Part shown: in pieces, positions 54,732 through 64,000 of the stretch
How positions within the stretch are numbered: position 1 is the first letter of the stretch
Layout of the letters: every line of letters begins with the position of its first letter
Translations under genes and position numbers: made by a program
NCBI GenBank assembly: GCA_036346375.1
Contig: CM070502.1
Location: 21,242,924 to 21,306,923 of the forward strand
Direction of reading: 5' to 3'
Origin: Guadua angustifolia
Taxonomy: Eukaryota; Streptophyta; Magnoliopsida; Poales; Poaceae
DNA length: 64,000 nt
The notes under the pieces: model-generated
The model's input: only the letters and a program-made list of their open reading frames with translations
Told to the model about the DNA's origin: nothing
Databases searched by the model: none

Positions 54732-55005
54732 GAACCTAAATGTAATTTTAAATATTTTGAGCTTTAAGAACCGGTGTCCGTATCAAATTTGCGGAACCAC
54801 TGGTTTTTTTGCAAAAAAACCCGGACCTAAATATAATTTTAAATCTTTCAGGTTTAAAGAACTAGCGTCTGTGTCAATTTTGCGGAATCACAGATTTTTT
54901 TACAAAATAACCGAACCTAAACGTAATTTTAAATCTTTCGGATTTCAAGAACCGATGTCTGGTTTGAATTTGCGGAACCATGGTTTTTTTTGTAAAATAA
55001 TCGGT
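54732..55005. repeat. three tandem units of about 90 bp
   Basis: GAACCTAAATGTAATTTTAA (54732), GGACCTAAATATAATTTTAA (54823) and GAACCTAAACGTAATTTTAA (54913) start successive units containing TTTGCGGAACCAC and a T-run. The weak frames spanning them are repeat artefacts. Confidence 0.75.
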
Positions 55006-55151
55006 GGAAGGATCTGTTCGTGATTTTAAAATATCCAAAGGATTCTTTCGCAAAAAAATACATTTGGAGACCTGGGAGCGCCGAAGACGACGTGGGCACG
55101 GCGAGCACCGGCCGGAAAAGATTCCAGCTTTATATAAGGTAATATATATTA

Positions 55152-55959
55152 GAGAAAATTGTTTATTTGCCACTGAAAGTTGGTCAGTTCCGCAAAATAC
55201 CATCGCGAAGATTCTCTTCCCTGCATTGCCATCCGATCTCAAATTACCTTCCCATTTTGCTATCGTAGTCGGTTATTTATCAACCCCCACTTGAAAAGAC
55301 CAAGTTGCCCCGTGTGCTAACTTGGACGGTGAAATAATTCAAAACATTTAAAAGCCTAGAAATATTTTATTTAAGTTCTAAATAACCCAAGGAACCACTC
55401 CAAAAAATTTCATAAATTTTTGAATTTATTTAGTGCTTCTAAAAAATCAAAATCTAGATTCTTTCATTGAGACAGAATCGCTAAAAGATTTTTCCAGAAA
55501 ATCACAGAGCTGCTCATACTCTAAAATTTTTACAGAAATGTTAGTACTCTCTTAAGATCATCTCCAAAAATATTCATAAAATTCTAAGTACATTTGATAG
55601 ATTTAAATGAGGATGAAGTTGGGCAATTTTTTCATCAAGATAGAATTGCTAAAAGATTTTTCCAGAAAATCACAGAGCTGCTCTTGCTCTCAAATTTTTA
55701 CAGAAATGTTAGTACTCTCTTAAGATCATCTCCAAAAATTTTCATAAAATTCTAAGCACATTTGATATATTTAAACTAGGATGAAGATAGGCAGAAATGT
55801 CTTTTCGCATACCAGTTAACGGCCAAAGTAACGGTACACTAACAGGAGTGGCAAAAACGGGATGAAAGTTGAGATCTGATGGTAATGAAGGGAAGAGCAA
55901 TTTTATGATGGTATTTTAGGGATCCGGCTAACTTTCAATGGCAAATAAACAATTTACTC
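55152..55959. mobile_element. 0.8-kb Mutator-type MITE with internal duplication
   Basis: A perfect 9-bp duplication TATATATTA flanks it (55143-55151 and 55960-55968). The ends read GAGAAAATTGTTTATTTGCC and, inverted, GAGTAAATTGTTTATTTGCC. Inside, a segment of about 158 bp (CTAAAAGATTTTTCCAGAAA, at 55491 and 55649) is tandemly duplicated. Non-coding. Confidence 0.85.
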
Positions 55960-56119
55960 TATATATTATTAGCTAATGAAGCCATGCTCACCTAACTACC
56001 TGCACCCAAACACACCAACCAAGTGTTCATTCACATCTTCTCAGCTCTCATCCTCCCACAGGTCTGTGAGTGTCAGCGAGTACCACTGCCCAGAAGCATT
56101 CCATATCTGCTAGCATGTT

Positions 56120-58417
56120 GGACAGTGGGATTCGACCAAACTCTATTTCGTTCTTTATCGCGTTGTCCTGCGTGGCGTGCGCGCTCCGAGCCACATGAAA
56201 GTTCCTCTTGGAAAAGTCGCAACAAAGTGTGCTTTGTGCGCGCGCGTGCGCACTTCTTGCATGTTTCACGAACAAAAACAACGCGGCTTATATGTTGGCA
56301 ATCTTGCAAAGGATTTGCATAAGAGAAGAACTCCAACACTCCTTCTCAAGCTTGATATATCCAGGGTTTTCAATTCGGTCAATTGGAAATATCTCCTAAA
56401 GCTGTTGCAAAGATTGGGTTTTGACTCTCAATGGAGAGATTGGATCTCACTTATTCTGGTGACCTCCTCTTCCAGAATGTTGTTTAATGGAGTGCCAAGG
56501 CCAACCGTGCTGCATAGAAGAGGTCTCGAGTAGGGAGATTCACTGTCGCCCATGTTGTTTATCCTTGCCATCAACCCCCTTCAGCAGCTCATCGCTAAAG
56601 CCGCCTCAGACAAAGTAATTAGCCAGCTATCCTCCAGATTGGACAGCCTCTAGACCTCTCTATATGCTGATGATGTGGTCATCTTCGCAAGTCCAACATC
56701 TCATGACCTGCAGATCATCAAGACCGTGCTTCTCGAGTTCGGCCAAGCAACAAGGCTTCACACAAATATTCAAAAGTCTCACATCTAACCCATTAGCTGT
56801 AACGGGGTGGATCTACAATTTGTGCTACAGGGTTTCCCGACGTAACTGCAACATTTCCCGTGCAAATACCTCGGCCTTCCGCTACGCCCGACCAGAACCA
56901 GAAAGATAGATGTACAACCCATCATAGACAGGGCTAGTGTCAGGCGGGCAAGGTGGAAAGGAAAGCTCCTTTCCAAGACAGGTAGGCTCATCTTGGCAGA
57001 TTCGGTGCTCACAGCGCTAGCGACATACCACATTTCCGTCCTGCCGCTCTCCAAATGGGCGATCAAAAAGCTAGACAAGATCAGAAGAAGTTTTGTCTGG
57101 ACAGGGGAGGAAAATTGTGCAGCTGGCCACTGCCTCGTAAATTGGAAAAGGAGTGTAGACCAACGAAGTTAGGGGGCTTTGTCTAAAAGATCTTGAATGC
57201 TTTGTTTGGGCCCTAAGGCTTCGTTGGTTGTGGTACGAGTGGAAAGACAACAAAGACCATGGATAGGAATGGACACACCTTGCGATGCTATTGATAGATC
57301 ACTCTTTCGGGCGAGCTCTTCTGTCTTGCTTGGAGATGGCAAGATATCCAGGTTCTGGACAACCCCTTGGCTAAATGGGGCTTCTCCAAAAGATATTGCG
57401 CCGTGATGTTTCCGGCTGACGCGGGCCAAGAAGAAATCATCAATCAAGGAGCTCTATATGGATGTATGGATCAGACTACTTCCAAGGATCTCACAGGCCA
57501 AACAATTGAATGAATTTTTTCTCCTCTGGCAGGCCGTTCAGCATGTCCAATTAAGGCAAAATACTGCGGATAGCATCCTGTGGAGATGGACGGCGGATGC
57601 GCAATGCACAGCAAAATCGGCGTACATGGTCCAATTTCGAGGGGCCATAACCGATAGCAACTACAGCCTATTATGGAAGGCTAGTGCGGAAAGCAAATGC
57701 AAATTTTTCACGTGGCTCTTCCTCCAAAATAGGATCCTCATGACAAACTAGGTTAGCGGCAAGGGGTGGCCAAATTGAGAGGTGCCCACTTTGTGGCTCC
57801 GAGCCAGAATCGGCGATGCATCTGCTGCTACTATGTCCTTTCGCCAAGCAGGTTTGGAGAAAGATCTTTCCCTTATGCAGCTCTCTTCGCAAATCCCCAG
57901 GATAGGCGTGCGTCCGGCGCAATGGTGGTCACATATTTCACAGGACGTGCCAAAGCACTCTCGCAGGAATATTGATGGAACTCTAATGTATTTTTTTGGA
58001 ATATTTGGAAAGAAAGGAATGCAAGAATTTTCAAAACTGAATACAGCTCGGCGTAGGTAGTTTTCTATCGCATTACACAGGACGTCGCAAATTGGAGGAT
58101 AGCAATTTAGCCGAGGTCTCACCAGGGCATTGAGCACAACCAGGCATAAATTCGCTGCGAAATAGGTCACGTCGGTAGGGTCTTGGGTGGCTGCGTCGGT
58201 TTTGATCTACGACGCGACCATGTCGGTCTTGCCCTGTTTTTCTAGTAGGCTTTCATCAATAATTTTTATGGCTGCATGATTGGGGCCTAGTGTGCTGTTG
58301 ACTCTCTTGCCCCATCTCAGAGTGTATTGACTTTTCAACCTTATGTTATTTTGTATTTCTGATGTTTTCTTTTTTAATGCAAAAGAAGAGCTCCTGCGTC
58401 TATTTAAAAAAACAACA
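56120..58417 (+). mobile_element. LINE 1: 5'-truncated L1-type retrotransposon
   Basis: Broken plus-strand frames give reverse-transcriptase landmarks in order: PTLLLKLDISRVFNSVNW, GDSLSPMLFILAI, SLYADDVVIFASPTSH (YADD active site), KYLGLPLRPTR and, near the 3' end, KCKFFTWLFLQNRILMTN as in the zf-RVT tail of plant LINEs. The 3' end (TTTTTTAATGCAAAAGAAGA then TATTTAAAAAAAC, about 58417) is typical of grass LINEs with a short A-rich tail. The endonuclease and ORF1 are missing; the 5' boundary is approximate. Confidence 0.85.
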
Positions 58418-58787
58418 AGGAGGGAATGCTTTGACCGATCGATCTCTCTGCTCTCTGTCAGTCCGTTGTTGAGCATATCACTCTCCTGTGCGCAAATTAG
58501 AAGACATAAAAGTAAATAATTAAGTAGTGATGATGACTTATTAATTCGGTATCGTTCATGTTTTTCATGGACTAACGGTTCGTCATACAAATACAATTGT
58601 TCAAGTTGATGACGCAAAATGTGTACGTCCAGCCCAAAGTGACAGGCAAGAAGGGAAAATGCGGAGGAATTGAACTACGTGTGAGTGTGGTATCAAAGAA
58701 TCATTTGCTGCATCCTAATAAGCTGTAAGATCAGCCCGCCTCGATTTTGCTCGTTACTCTTTCTGCGTGCGTGTAATGCTGTTCATT

Positions 58788-59687
58788 TCAGAAGTCGAAG
58801 ATGAGCTTCCGGAACTTCTCCATGTGCTCGGCCTGCAGCGAGATGGCCACGAACAGGCTGCCATCGCCGCTGGCGCTCGGGAGCACGAACGCGAGCCCCT
58901 CGTACGCGATGCCGCCGGGGCCCATGAACACCGGCCGGCCCCAGCCGAAGTCGGCGTCGTGGATAGGCAGGCGCACCCAGCTGGTGAGCCCGAGATTGGG
59001 GCACCGGAACGTGTGCGCTCCACGGACCAGCGCCGACAGGTCCGGCTGCAGCTCCAGGTAGTCCAGCGCCGAGCGGCAGTAGCCGTTGTCCATCCTGTCC
59101 AGCGCCGCCTGGATCGTGGACGCGCCGTCCGCAAGCGTGCCGGTTACCTTGCCGGCCTGGGCAAGCGGCGTGGCGGTGAAGATGACGTTGCCGAAGTAGC
59201 CGTTCGGGAGCGGGGGCTGCAGCCGCTGCCGCCCGTCCGTGGCGCAGTACAGCTTGGTGGGCTGCTCTACGGGCAGGCCGCGCGCCAGGGACGCGCACCG
59301 CCACACGTGCGCGGCGAGCACCGCGTACGTGCTGAACCGCGGTGCGCCCTCGCCCTTGGGGAGCTGGGAGCGGAGGCGGGAGAGGTCAGGGCTGGAGAGC
59401 CTGAAGATGTCCACGGCTGCGGGCGGCGGCGCCGGCTTGGCAGTGAGTGCCTGCGGCTCGGAGGCCAGCATGGCGGGCGCGGGTTGGTACTCGACGTGCG
59501 AGTGGGACGGGGTCGGCGGGTCGCGGGCGCGGAGGAGGGTGCGGTCGATGAATGGCATGGTGGCGATCGGGACGCCGCGGCAGAGGTCGGACCATGAGTT
59601 GATGAAGTGCAGGCCGGAGAAGCCGTCAGCGACGTGGTGCTGCATGCCCACGCCGAGGGCCACGCCTCCGCACTTGAAGTAGGTCAC
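58788..59687 (-). CDS. BAHD acyltransferase, HCT-like, exon 2 only (299 codons)
   Basis: The acceptor TTTGCAG before 59687 opens an uninterrupted exon to a TGA at 58788. It contains the catalytic HXXXD motif (MQHHVADGFSG), SWVRLPIHDADFGWGRP with the family DFGWG motif, PNGYFGNVIFTATP and GGIAYEGLAFVLPS. The sequence closely follows hydroxycinnamoyl-CoA:shikimate/quinate hydroxycinnamoyltransferases, cytosolic enzymes of the phenylpropanoid/lignin route; substrate is inferred. Family members are about 430 residues with one intron at this position, so about 130 N-terminal residues are missing. Exon 1 is not found up to 64000; LINE 2 occupies the sequence upstream. A GC-rich, frame-perfect exon argues for recent function or a distant exon 1 beyond the window. 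Confidence 0.88.
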   Translation of the reverse strand: MTYFKCGGVALGVGMQHHVADGFSGLHFINSWSDLCRGVPIATMPFIDRTLLRARDPPTPSHSHVEYQPAPAMLASEPQALTAKPAPPPAAVDIFRLSSPDLSRLRSQLPKGEGAPRFSTYAVLAAHVWRCASLARGLPVEQPTKLYCATDGRQRLQPPLPNGYFGNVIFTATPLAQAGKVTGTLADGASTIQAALDRMDNGYCRSALDYLELQPDLSALVRGAHTFRCPNLGLTSWVRLPIHDADFGWGRPVFMGPGGIAYEGLAFVLPSASGDGSLFVAISLQAEHMEKFRKLIFDF

Positions 59688-59769
59688 CTGCAAAGCAAAA
59701 GCGCGCAAGTCAATTATTTTTTCGAAACAACAAGCACGCCAGTTAATTAGGCTCATAAAGTGTTCCGTA

Positions 59770-62700
59770 TTTTTCGAACTACTCTGGTCTTTATGGCACC
59801 ATGGCTCCGTGATAGGTGTTTATGGGCCGCACCTAGAGATCGATAAGTCTGTTATTCTTGCAAGAGATCTCCACCTTCGGAGCGTATGTGCAAGAATGGA
59901 TTATTGTGGGGATTTCAATATGATTGTGGCGGCCAAAAAAACAACACCAATCTAAACAGGAGGGTAATGGGGGCCTTCCAAAGGATTTGCCGACGACACG
60001 GAACTTAGGGAGATTAGGTTGAATGGCGAAAGTACACTGGATCGATGGCAGGAGAACCCAACGCAAACAAGAATTGCTGTGTTCTTTGCATCAAACGAGT
60101 GGGAAGGCCTTTTTCCTGATTGTCACCTCGTGCTTTGTCCCGCTTGGTATCCACCACTCGCTTTTTTCTCGCAGGACAAGTTCCACCGATCGATATAGAG
60201 GTTTCAGATTCGAGACCTTCTCGACCAAAATGCTCGATTTCCTCCACGTGGTCCAAAGAAGAAAGGACGAGAAGTTCATCCTCGATGCTTTACGCAGATG
60301 GCATATCAAGTCGGCAGGGACGGCAAAGGTGTTGAGAGCCCCGAGCAGAACATCTGGGAGATCTCTCCTCCGCCTCATCGCGCAGAGATTATTTTTCAAT
60401 TTGATTTGGCGAGAGAATCCGCTTTCTCTTTGCCCCCGAAAGAGAATTTGAAAGGCATTTCATATAGGTCAGTCAATTGCTACGGCGCGGCCTTTCGAGT
60501 CGCATCGTGCAACGATCAAGGATGATTTTCATTAGGAAGGAGATGCTAATACAAAATTCTTCCACATTAGGGTGAACGCACGAAGAGGAAAAAACCACAT
60601 TCACCCATCTCAATCGACAGAACAGCACACACATTCCTTCAGAAGGTGAAGAGCTTTTCAAATATTTTTGCCATCGCTTGGGTTCTAAGTCGCAGCGATC
60701 CCATTGCTTTTAATCGAATCTTCGAACTCCCCGCAGATGACCTCAACATGCTAGAAGAACCTTTCTCACTCAAGAGGTCAGGACGCGCGTGTTCTCTATG
60801 CCCACCTGAAAAGCGCCGTCCAGATGGTTTCATGTGTCTCTTTACGTGTCTTGCCGATATTATCGTCGGATCTCATGCTCGTTTTTTCCCAGCTTGCACA
60901 AAGATGAGTGGTCCAGATTTGCGTAAATGCCAATGCTGCAAACATTGTGTTGCTTCCTCAAAAGGCAAGATGCTTCATGATCCTCCATTTTGAGCCTATC
61001 ACCCTTATTCATAGCACAGGAAGATCTTCTCCAAGGTGCTCGCAAGTGCTGGCACCTAACCTTCGTGGCTTGGTTTCCATACCAAAGTGCTTTATTAGCG
61101 TAAGATCCATTCAGACAACTTTCTATACAAAGAATGTGATCTCCGAGATGCATCGAAAGAGGATACCGCCGCTTTCCTTAAGCTAGATATAGCGAAGGCC
61201 TTTGACTCACTGCTGGGAGTTCCTCATTGACTCTTCTTAGCAGCTTGGGCTTTGGGCGCGTTTGAGGGAGTGGATTGTAATGATCCCGCTTCTCATCTTC
61301 CCAGTTATCCTTAATGGCATCCCGTGTCCTCCAATCCAACACAAGAGGCCCGCGACAGTATGCATCCCTTATCTCCTATGCTTTTCATTTTGGCCATGGA
61401 CCCACCGCAGAGATTATTCTCCAAGGCCATGGACTCGAGATCTTGTCCGCGCCACCCGACCGCAAAGCGGGCGAAATCCCAGATCTCCTTATATATGCCG
61501 ATGATGTGGCTATCATTGCCTCGCGCGGGGTGGAACTGGGAGCAATTCAGAGATCCTTGTTTGTTTTGGAGGAGCTCCAGGTCTTCACAACAATATCCAC
61601 AAGAGTGAGGTCTACCCATAAGATGCGCATTTTGCCGACATGGAATCAATTCGCAAGATTTTGCCACTATAAAACAATTTCTCGCAGGTACCTTTGACTC
61701 TCTTCGCCTGACGAAGCTCAAAGGATCGATCTCCAACCTCTCATCGACAAGGTGCGCCCAGATTGGCGGGATGGAAAGGGAGGTCATATTCAGGGCAATT
61801 TCGCTGACGCAAGTAAATTGAATGTGTTGACGCCCTTGCGGTTATCACCACACCAGATATCCTCAAAGAATGGGCAACAAATAAGATCGACAGATCCGCC
61901 AGCTTCCTTTGGAAAGGCGTAACAGAATGCAATTAAAGTCACCGCCGGTAAATTGGAAAAAATTGGCGTGCCAAAGTCATGGAGGTCTAGGGTAAAAGAC
62001 TTGGACAGATTTGGCGCTCGCTCCGAGTTCTGTGGTTGTGGTATGCTTGGAAAGACCGGAATAAGCCTTGGTCCGTTCACCGGCCCTTCAGCGCCTCAGA
62101 TCGCGGGTTGTTCATCGCAAGCACCGCTATCGCATTAGGTAATGGCGAAACGGCGGAGTTCTGGGGTCACGATGGTTACAGGAAAATCTCCAGCAGAGTT
62201 GGCGCCTCGTTCTATGGTCTCGTTAGAAGAAGAGCAGTAAGGTCAAGGACATCCCGACAACCGAGAAATGGATTAGACCTTTGCGCCGGATTACAAACGG
62301 AATGCGCTAGGATGACTTTTCACTTTTGGCAAGCGCGCAACAGTACAACTCCACCACAAATGGAGGATCGATTTGGTGGAGGTGACACCTTCCGAGAATA
62401 TACCGCAATTCGGCATACAGACCCAGCCTCATAGGTGCCAAGCAGACAACAACTACAAGATGATCTCGCACGCGCCGCAGTATGAAAATGTAGGTTTTTC
62501 GCCTCGCTCTTCATCCAGATGACCGATTCTCACTACATGACAAAGTTAGCCATCGTGGGTGGCCTCATTCCACCACATGCGCCTCCGTGGTTTGGAAGAG
62601 GAAACCGCATCCCACCGATGCTCTTGTGCCCTTTTTGCAAGACAGTTTGGACGAGTCCTTCACCTCATACAACCGAACCTAACTCCTCCTCGCCATTTCA

Positions 62701-62915
62701 CGGATCAATCGGCGAATAACTCATGGTCGATCGCCACTCGCCTCATGGGTCAACTCGCCAAGAGAAAGGACTTTGATGGCTTGGTTATCTACGGGCCGTG
62801 GAATTTAACTTTTGAATGCTATTGACCAAGATCCAATCTCATTAGCACTGTCAAATCAAGATTCAAGAACAAGACGAGATGACTCTCGACGTGCTATTTC
62901 TTTTCTTAAAAAAAC
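59770..62915 (+). mobile_element. LINE 2: decayed L1-type retrotransposon with endonuclease and RT remnants
   Basis: Plus-strand frames, heavily broken, give an endonuclease-like piece (LNRRVMGAFQRICRRHGT, 59955-60005), RT landmarks AFHFGHGP (61384) and DLLIYADDVAIIASRG (61484 onward; YADD box) and a degraded zf-RVT tail near 62480-62650. An A-rich end (TTCTTAAAAAAAC) lies near 62912. It is antisense to the HCT-like exon and sits where its intron or first exon should be. The 5' boundary is approximate. Confidence 0.75.
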
Positions 62916-62972
62916 TAGGAGCAGGTGCCATCAAGTAGTAATGATTTCTATTACACCTACCATCTCATCTAA

Positions 62973-63204
62973 GGGTGTGTTTAGTTAATTGTACCAAATG
63001 GTACATGTATGAGATGATTTAAGAAAAAAGTTATTCATGTGTTTGGTTGTTTGAATGAAACCATTCAGTTTTAGATGGTATGATACAAATTTGAGAAATA
63101 TTCTCTATAGATGCTGAACCATTTCATTCACCCAAAATAATAGAACCAAATGGTATAAAATCATCCCATCCCATTCAACCTCTTCTCACCAACCAAACTC
63201 ACCC
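62973..63204. mobile_element. Tourist-like MITE, copy B
   Basis: TAA duplication at 62970-62972 and 63205-63207; ends GGGTGTGTTTAG and (inverted) GGGTGAGTTTGG. It is an inverted relative of copy A (51931-52163). Confidence 0.8.
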
Positions 63205-63207
63205 TAA

Positions 63208-63649
63208 GATGTTCATAAATATATGGTATATTTCATGTTTTAATGCAAAATTAATATAGCATTTCTTTTATAGCCCTAATAAATATCCAGTTTTACTTGA
63301 GATTCTCTATATATATGCATGGATTTAATATGGTGCTTAAATATAATAATTAAAAATAATCTAGTCGTTTTTAATATCTTATTGATCAATGTGCTAAGAG
63401 AAAATACGTCCATAAGGGAAAGTGGGTATAATACATGCAAGGCTCGACCAAAAACGATAGCTACAGCCTACATACAAGCTGAAAGAAATGCAGGGCAGAT
63501 AGAAGAATCAGTCTAACTTTGCTTGCTCCCACAACCACAAGTAAAGTCACAGAAGAAATATATTTTTTGGCGTTCCAGCTGGCTATCATTTTCCGGCAAC
63601 CAAAGAGTACTGTGCATCCGAAGCAAAAGATGTTTGATGATGGAGAAAC
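63208..63649. other. AT-rich spacer, nothing recognised
   Basis: No supported gene or repeat. If the exon at 63650-63720 is real, part of this could be its 3'UTR. Confidence 0.35.
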
Positions 63650-63720
63650 TCACTCTACCTCACCCACGTAGTTGCTCATATACCAATTGGTGTAGTTGCG
63701 AGGCTGCACACGATTATGAT
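63650..63720 (-). CDS. possible terminal exon of an unidentified gene
   Basis: An acceptor GTTGCCAG precedes 63720 and a short frame HNRVQPRNYTNWYMSNYV then GEVE ends in TGA at 63650-63652. It reads like a real C-terminus but is only 23 codons, and nothing upstream to 64000 clearly extends it. I do not recognise the family; chance is a serious alternative. Confidence 0.22.
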
Positions 63721-64000
63721 CTGGCAACCTTATCGAAATATTGGTTCACTTTCATGTTCGAAAAGATGCCATTTTGTGTAGTATCTACACAAATTTAGGT
63801 GCCAGGTAAGGCCAGGGTAGTCCACGAGACTCGACAGCGAAAAGTCGGACTCAAGCAGGTAACACAACGCTCTCAATTCCCTAAAAAACCTCAACGATCT
63901 CAGGAGTAGGGAATTCAGGATCGTTTCCTTCCCGAAGGCAGAAAGCTGTCAGAATAGTTCAGCCTAACAATTGGTTGTTGCCGTTAATTACAACACCGAC
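63721..64000. other. right edge, nothing recognised
   Basis: No coding frame or repeat is supported to the window end. If the 63650-63720 exon is genuine this is intron sequence of that gene. Confidence 0.3.

Noticed and set aside
1..64000. tRNA or rRNA genes
   Set aside because: I looked for B-box-like GGTTCGAATCC words and rRNA cores and found none that fold convincingly; primer sites that mimic tRNA ends belong to LTR elements.

Overview
The window is plant nuclear DNA, almost certainly from a grass (Poaceae). The genes have spliced exons with GT-AG junctions, GC-rich first exons and AT-rich introns. Tourist, hAT and Mutator-type MITEs are dense, the LTR retrotransposons are nested, and the host proteins have grass-like sequences. 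I cannot name the species. Nearly all host genes lie on the minus strand.

Layout. 0-5.4 kb: a possible 3'-terminal exon on the plus strand (41-142), an isolated three-exon TFIIIC B-block fragment (600-1345), a SURF6-like nucleolar gene carrying three single-base deletions (2416-3459) with a 5'UTR intron and a site-II/telo-box promoter, and the last exon of a phospholipid N-methyltransferase (PLMT) gene. 6.7-21.6 kb: PLMT exon 1 is split by a 14.9-kb Ty3/gypsy-like insertion (RE-A, minus strand). RE-A carries a captured GRP94/HSP90 fragment and is itself interrupted by an 11.4-kb Tekay-like element (RE-B) with 3.1-kb LTRs. RE-A has a 5' LTR but no 3' LTR, and its open frame runs exactly in frame into the remaining half of PLMT exon 1. 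22.6-34.6 kb: an 11.3-kb Mutator-like element (MULE) with a decayed transposase, a plant-mobile-domain gene and a third conserved reading frame. It is inserted, with a 10-bp target duplication, in the right arm of a small foldback element.

35.3-38.3 kb: an intact three-exon plastid GrpE gene. 39.25-41.79 kb: a compact non-autonomous LTR element (241-bp LTRs, 5-bp duplication) packed with captured host-gene fragments (F-box PP2-B, IST1 and at least one other). 42.8-47.7 kb: a six-exon gene for a conserved, apparently plastid-targeted protein with a SLOG/DprA-like core; its introns hold a Mutator MITE and an odd GC-rich insert between 31-bp direct repeats. 47.7-56 kb: mostly mobile debris (hAT elements, Tourist MITEs, a TIR family with TCCGG-rich repeats, tandem arrays). 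56-63 kb: two decayed L1-type LINEs flanking exon 2 of a BAHD hydroxycinnamoyltransferase (HCT-like) whose first exon is not in view.

The host genes do not form a pathway. What unites the window is capture and disruption of host genes by transposons: PLMT broken and fused in frame, GRP94 captured in gag, PP2-B/IST1 captured in a small LTR element, and fragments of TFIIIC and HCT. Several frameshifts and LTR-LTR differences are short deletions near C/G bases, so residual assembly errors must be excluded before calling genes dead.
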